Source: Desulfobulbaceae bacterium (lineage in GTDB: Bacteria; Desulfobacterota; Desulfobulbia; Desulfobulbales; Desulfobulbaceae). Taken from it: a DNA stretch of 54,332 bases. The notes below the pieces were generated by a model. That model was not told the DNA's origin. It ran no database searches and saw only the letters and a list, made by a program, of their open reading frames with translations. Position numbers and translations under genes: made by a program. Of this stretch, positions 49,826-54,332 are shown piece after piece. The DNA lies in assembly GCA_024763055.1 (NCBI GenBank), contig JANTGH010000005.1:1-54332 (forward strand), in the 5' to 3' direction. Numbering within the stretch: position 1 is the first letter of the stretch; each line of letters begins with the position of its first letter.

Positions 49826-50389
49826 ATGTATTCGGCATCCGATCTTCGTAAGGGACTTAAGGTTCAAATCGACAATGAACCATACATTATTATTGAATTC
49901 GACTTTTCCAAACCCGGCAAGGGACAGGCCCTGTATCGAACGAAGATGCGAAATATGATCACGGGAAACCAGCTTACCCAGACCTATCGCTCCAATGATA
50001 AGTTTGAAAAGCCCGATCTTGAGGAGCGCACCATGCAGTTTCTCTACTCACAGGGAGATGAGTTTCATTTCATGGATACCTCTTCCTACGATCAGATTTT
50101 TATCAGCCGTGAGCAGCTGGGCAACAATATAAATTTTCTTGTCGACAATATGGAAGTGCAGATATTGTTTTTCGGAGAGAAAGCCATTGACCTCAGCCTG
50201 CCGATTTTTGTCAACCTGACGGTCACGCGGGCTGATCCATGGGTGAAAGGTGATACATCCGGCACGGATACCAAACCTATAACCGTTGAGACCGGCTATC
50301 AGCTGCAGGTGCCTCCTTTTGTTGAGGAAGGCGATAAAATTCAGATAGACACCCGAACAGGTCAGTATATGACCAGGGTCAAGGAGTAG
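49826..50389 (+). CDS. efp: Elongation factor P
   Basis: SASDLRKGLKVQIDNEPYIIIEFDFSKPGKGQALYRTKMRNMITG; 187 aa; YQLQVPPFVEEGDKIQIDTRTGQYMTRV. Confidence 0.95.
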   Translation: MYSASDLRKGLKVQIDNEPYIIIEFDFSKPGKGQALYRTKMRNMITGNQLTQTYRSNDKFEKPDLEERTMQFLYSQGDEFHFMDTSSYDQIFISREQLGNNINFLVDNMEVQILFFGEKAIDLSLPIFVNLTVTRADPWVKGDTSGTDTKPITVETGYQLQVPPFVEEGDKIQIDTRTGQYMTRVKE

Positions 50390-50443
50390 GGAAAATACAG
50401 GGTATTTGCTTTTCATTCCTCATTGTTGAAATCGGATTGTTGC

Positions 50444-51361
50444 ATGCTCTCTTTTTCCTGGCTCAAAAGGCGTAGTGATTTCATTCAGGCGATTCGTTTA
50501 TTTTTCCTTAAAAACAGATACATAGAGGTTGACACCCCCGTCCGTCTGCCTGTGTTGTTGCCCGAGGCAGAAATTTATCCCTTTCACAGTGAAGACTGGT
50601 GGCTGCAGACATCACCGGAGCTGTGCATGAAGCGACTGCTTGCCCGGGGAGCGCCACAGCTTTTTCAGCTATGCCATTGTTTTCGAAAGGGTGAGATCGG
50701 CCGTCTCCATGAGCCGGAATTTACCCTGTTGGAATGGTATCATGCCGGTTGGGATTTCCAGGATTTAATGCTGGAATGTGAACGGTTCCTGCAAGAACTG
50801 GCGGTTGCCTGCTCGGATTTTCCAGCTGTTCATGACCAGGAGACTCTTGATTGGAACAACCATCGAATTTCTCTGTCCTCCCCCTGGATTCGCGTGGGCG
50901 TGGAAGAGGCGTTTCGGAAATATGCGGGCATGAGCGCAATCAAGGCCGTCGAGAATGACTGTTTTGAAGAAATCCTGGTGGACAAGGTTGAACCGCATCT
51001 TGGTTGGGATAAACCGGTATTTCTCTATGATTATCCGGTTGAATTAGGCTCGCTGGCAAGACGTAAAGCAGGCGCTTTGCATCTTACCGAGCGTTTTGAA
51101 TTGTATCTTTTCGGTATAGAGCTGGCCAACGGTTTTTCCGAGCTGATTGATGCCGGGGAGCAACGGGCGCGATTTGTTAAAGAGTTTGCGAAGATGCGGC
51201 GCAATGACCGGCCGGGAGAAATGCCGGAAAAGTTTTTACAGGATCTTGAGAAGATGGAAGAGACGGCAGGTATTGCCCTGGGGGTTGACCGCCTGTTGAT
51301 GCTTTTTCTCAAAGCGCACCGTTTGTCGGATGTGTTGCCTTTTTCCTGGAATGAACTTTAG
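50444..51361 (+). CDS. epmA: EF-P lysyl-transferase EpmA (PoxA/GenX, LysRS-like)
   Basis: FFLKNRYIEVDTPVRLPVLLPEAEIYPF; LQTSPELCMKRLLARGAPQLFQLCHCFRKGEIGRLHEPEFTLLEWY; no anticodon-binding domain; follows efp. The track starts at 50423. Confidence 0.9.
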   Translation: MLSFSWLKRRSDFIQAIRLFFLKNRYIEVDTPVRLPVLLPEAEIYPFHSEDWWLQTSPELCMKRLLARGAPQLFQLCHCFRKGEIGRLHEPEFTLLEWYHAGWDFQDLMLECERFLQELAVACSDFPAVHDQETLDWNNHRISLSSPWIRVGVEEAFRKYAGMSAIKAVENDCFEEILVDKVEPHLGWDKPVFLYDYPVELGSLARRKAGALHLTERFELYLFGIELANGFSELIDAGEQRARFVKEFAKMRRNDRPGEMPEKFLQDLEKMEETAGIALGVDRLLMLFLKAHRLSDVLPFSWNEL

Positions 51362-51374
51362 AAAATATTTATCT

Positions 51375-51422
51375 GAAAATCCCTTGAGGCAGGGCCTGCC
51401 CATGCCGGAGCAAGGGATTTTC
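51375..51422. terminator. Bidirectional terminator between convergent epmA and phosphatase
   Basis: GAAAATCCCTTG (51375-51386) / CAAGGGATTTTC (51411-51422), 12-bp perfect inverted repeat with A/T ends. Confidence 0.75.
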
Positions 51423-51508
51423 ATTGTTCGTTGTGGCTGTGACCTGAATATTATGGTCCAGCCATGCTGGTTTATTTGTATTTTATCTTTTGATGTTATA
51501 TTCTGTTG

Positions 51509-52177
51509 CTACAGGTAACCGGGAAAGGGATGTTTTTGCTCGCCGTCAACCTGGATAAATTCCATGTCCGGCAGCAGAAGGGCTGTGAGCTTGCCACCGT
51601 AGACGGCACCGGTGTCAATGCCGATTTTATTGTCCTCAATCAGTGGTTCCCGAAAAACCGTATGCCCGAAAATAACCGGTTTGCCGAAGTCATGGGATGA
51701 ACGGATAAAACGGTCCCGAACCCACAGGCACCAGTCTGGAGTTTGTTGGCTTAGATGTCTTCCCGGCTGCAGACCTGCATGGACGTAGATGCCCTGCTGA
51801 TCTTCATAATAGAGGGCCAGAGACTCTATAAAGGCAATATGGGCAGAGGGAAGCAGGTCAAGGAGATTGCCGTCGGCTTGGGGAGAGATATTATAACTGT
51901 TTAGTGTTTGAAGGCCACCGACCCGAAGAAATATTGAACGGTCTGTACCGATGAGATAATTGTAGAACATCAATTCATGGTTGCCTTTCAGGAAAATTGG
52001 ACGGGGATGGGTTTTCTGCAGCTGGATCAGTGTTTCGATTACCTGTTTGGAATCCGGCCCCCGGTCAACATAGTCACCAAGAAAGATCAGGGTATCTGCC
52101 TGATCAATGACCTTGTCCAGCAGGGCAGTCAGTGAGGCACGACAGCCATGAATATCACCAATAACACATGTCTTCAA
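51509..52177 (-). CDS. Metallophosphoesterase / bis(5'-nucleosyl)-tetraphosphatase- or PrpA-like Ser/Thr phosphatase
   Basis: CVIGDIHGCRASLTALLDKV; LIFLGDYVDRGPDSKQVIETLIQL; FLKGNHELMFYNYL; VIFGHTVFREP. Confidence 0.9.
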   Translation of the reverse strand: MKTCVIGDIHGCRASLTALLDKVIDQADTLIFLGDYVDRGPDSKQVIETLIQLQKTHPRPIFLKGNHELMFYNYLIGTDRSIFLRVGGLQTLNSYNISPQADGNLLDLLPSAHIAFIESLALYYEDQQGIYVHAGLQPGRHLSQQTPDWCLWVRDRFIRSSHDFGKPVIFGHTVFREPLIEDNKIGIDTGAVYGGKLTALLLPDMEFIQVDGEQKHPFPGYL

Positions 52178-52248
52178 TGATCATCCCGGTGTTTGAGAAT
52201 TTGGAATAATGGTAAGCAATATTTTTTTTTACATAGCATAAATAAATC

Positions 52249-53823
52249 ATGGAAAATCAGCAGCGTCAACAGGTAAAGAAATATCTCGATCTTCTTGTGC
52301 AGCGATGGAGGTTGATTGCCGCCTGTGTGCTGATATCCCTGACAATTGGTTTGGGAATGTACCTCCGGATGCCCAAGTTATATAAATGCACGGCCTTACT
52401 CAGTTATGAAAAGCAGCAGATCAATCCCGGACGCATGGCTCCTGAACGCGAAGGGCAGCGTTTGCGGGAGACCGTCAGTACCCTGAGTGAACTGGTTATG
52501 AGCAGAAATAATCTTGAACAGCTCATTAAGCAGCTTGATCTTTATCCCGAGAGTCGGCAGAAGTTGCCCATTGAAGATGTCATCGAAATGATGCGGAAAA
52601 ATATTAAAATTACGCCCTCTTCCCGTGGTGATACTTTTACGGTTGCCTTTCAGGGTACACAGCAGGACCAGGTATTAAAGGCGACCAATGCCCTGGCTTC
52701 AAAATTTATTGAAGAAAATTTAAAGTATCGTGAAGAGCGGGCCACCGAGACTTCCAAGTACACCGAGGACGAGTTGAATATGGCCAAGGTTGTCCTTGAT
52801 AAAAAAGAACAGGCCATGCGTGACTATAAACTCAAACATTACAATGAGATGGCTGACCAACGAGAGGGGAATCTGGCCCGGCTCACTTCGTTGCATACGC
52901 AGTACCAGGGTATCCAGGACTCCATTCTGGATCTGGAGCGGACCCGGGTGATGGCCCGGGAGCAGATATCTCTGCGCAAGCGGCTGGGCAGCGCCCTGGC
53001 TGGAGGCAATCAGGAAGGAACAGGCCGTACTCCCCCGGATCGTCCCATGGGCAAGTATGAACGGTTGCAGCAGTTAAAGCTGTATCTTGAGAGTTTGCTC
53101 AGGAAGTATACGGAAAAACATCCGGAAGTGCGTCGTACAAGACAGTTGATTGCAAAACTTGAAGCGGATCTGCAGTCGGAGCCTGCTCCTGATAAATCAG
53201 GTGTCGAAAAAGTACGCCATACACCTCAGGACCCGGAAATTCAGCAATTGCAGCTTCAGGTCAAGGAAATTGATCTGAATATTAAAAAGCTCAAAAAAGA
53301 CCAGAAAAAAGTAAAAGCCGCAATCAGTCGTTATGAACAATGGATTGAGGCTGCTCCGGTTCGTGAGGCGGAGTGGAACGCGCTTACCCGGGATTATAAT
53401 GAACTGCGTCGTCACTATGATTACCTGGTGTCGCAAAATCTCCAGGCCGCCTCAGTTGAACATCTTGAACACAAACAAAAGGGCAGCAAGTTCAAAATTA
53501 TCGATCCTGCTCGTTTTCCGGACAAGCCCTTTAAGCCGGATTTTAAAAAGATGTTGCTTCTGGCCCTGGGAGCAGGTGGAGGGCTTGCGGTAGGGATTAC
53601 TCTTGTGCTTGATTTTCTGGATACCTCTTTTACAAATGTCGGCGAGATTGAATCGTTGCTTGACGTGAGTGTTATCAGTGCCATCCCCTATATTGAAACC
53701 GAGCAGGAGAGACAAAAGAAACGTTTTCGCGCTCTTCTCTCCGGGTTTCTTTTTTTTATGTACACTACAGTTCTTTTTGCTGTCATGATTTATCTGTATA
53801 TACAGGGACGTATTATTTTGTAG
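52249..53823 (+). CDS. Wzz/GumC-family polysaccharide chain-length determinant / exopolysaccharide transport protein
   Basis: N- and C-terminal TM segments flanking long coiled coils; FKIIDPARFPDKPFKPDFKKMLLLALGAGGGLAVGITLVLDFLDTSFTNVGEIESLLDVSVISAIPYI. Confidence 0.87.
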   Translation: MENQQRQQVKKYLDLLVQRWRLIAACVLISLTIGLGMYLRMPKLYKCTALLSYEKQQINPGRMAPEREGQRLRETVSTLSELVMSRNNLEQLIKQLDLYPESRQKLPIEDVIEMMRKNIKITPSSRGDTFTVAFQGTQQDQVLKATNALASKFIEENLKYREERATETSKYTEDELNMAKVVLDKKEQAMRDYKLKHYNEMADQREGNLARLTSLHTQYQGIQDSILDLERTRVMAREQISLRKRLGSALAGGNQEGTGRTPPDRPMGKYERLQQLKLYLESLLRKYTEKHPEVRRTRQLIAKLEADLQSEPAPDKSGVEKVRHTPQDPEIQQLQLQVKEIDLNIKKLKKDQKKVKAAISRYEQWIEAAPVREAEWNALTRDYNELRRHYDYLVSQNLQAASVEHLEHKQKGSKFKIIDPARFPDKPFKPDFKKMLLLALGAGGGLAVGITLVLDFLDTSFTNVGEIESLLDVSVISAIPYIETEQERQKKRFRALLSGFLFFMYTTVLFAVMIYLYIQGRIIL

Positions 53824-53887
53824 TCTGTGGGGGTTGGAGTGACGGAGTTTTAGTAAGTTAAAATTTATAACAAAGAGTATATGCTGA

Positions 53888-54332
53888 ATGTATAAGAGAT
53901 TCTACGGCTTTACCCGGGCACCCTTTGATCTGAGTCCGGATCCTGAGCATGTTTTTATGAGTTGGACCCATAAGGAGGGGCTGTCCGTCCTTGAATATGG
54001 GGTGGTTGCCAGGAAGGGCTTTCTGGTGCTGACCGGTGCGGTGGGGACGGGAAAAACAACTCTTTTGCAGGCCCTTGTCCACTCGCTTGAGGGCAATGTT
54101 CATTTTTGTCTTGTCAACAACCCCAAACTTTCCCGGGAAGAATTTTTTTCTTTTTTAGCCCATGAGTATGATCTCGTCTGGGATGGCAACAAAGCATTGT
54201 TTTTGATTGGATTCTCCAAGTTTTTGAGTGAATGCGCTGCCAACAATGAGCGGGTCCTGCTGATTATCGATGAGGCTCATGTTATTCCGGTTGCCCAGAT
54301 GGAAGAGATCAGGCTGCTCTCCAATCAGGACC
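53888..54332 (+). CDS. ExeA/XrtA-associated-type AAA ATPase, N-terminal part (runs off window)
   Basis: Frame from ATG 53888 open to the window end: MYKRFYGFTRAPFDLSPDPEHVFMSWTHKEGLSVLEYGVVARKGFLVLTGAVGTGKTTLLQAL...LLIIDEAHVI. Absent from the ORF track because it has no stop in the window. Confidence 0.82.
   Translation, partial: MYKRFYGFTRAPFDLSPDPEHVFMSWTHKEGLSVLEYGVVARKGFLVLTGAVGTGKTTLLQALVHSLEGNVHFCLVNNPKLSREEFFSFLAHEYDLVWDGNKALFLIGFSKFLSECAANNERVLLIIDEAHVIPVAQMEEIRLLSNQD

Overview
The window resembles the chromosome of an anaerobic, sulfur-metabolising Desulfobacterota (Deltaproteobacteria). That assignment is inferred from gene style; no 16S rRNA or tRNA gene was recognised. From left to right it contains: (1) a tripartite RND efflux locus whose inner-membrane pump ORF stops after about 229 aa at three tandem hairpins; (2) a STAND/MalT-like regulator with a C-terminal winged-helix plus BTAD; (3) a minus-strand block of ArsR, MMPL/RND exporter, LolA-like protein, beta-barrel and DUF2892, in which the ArsR protein has the Cys-66-Cys spacing of BigR/SqrR/YgaV persulfide sensors; (4) an acetate module of acs, CBS-cNMP-DUF294, exonuclease, DUF4212 and SSS symporter; (5) isochorismatase and alaS; (6) the main highlight, a ~11.3 kb co-directional, tightly packed cluster starting at the alaS stop codon: KS (FabF-like), ACP, two CrtI-type FAD oxidoreductases, KR, DH, FabI-like ER, DUF1232, then a complete oleA-oleB-oleC-oleD set. 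This looks like a dedicated type II fatty-acid/polyene assembly line feeding head-to-head hydrocarbon (olefin) biosynthesis, possibly O2-independent polyunsaturated or ladderane-like; (7) the F1 part of an ATP synthase operon (b', b, delta, alpha, gamma, beta, epsilon) with an unusual signal-peptide-bearing b subunit; (8) a GltD-like oxidoreductase and a MITE/REP-like element; (9) amidase, mutS, HIT and metallophosphoesterase; (10) efp-epmA; (11) a phosphatase and the start of a GumC/ExeA-type exopolysaccharide locus cut by the window edge. All assignments come from reading motifs in the supplied translations. No searches were run.
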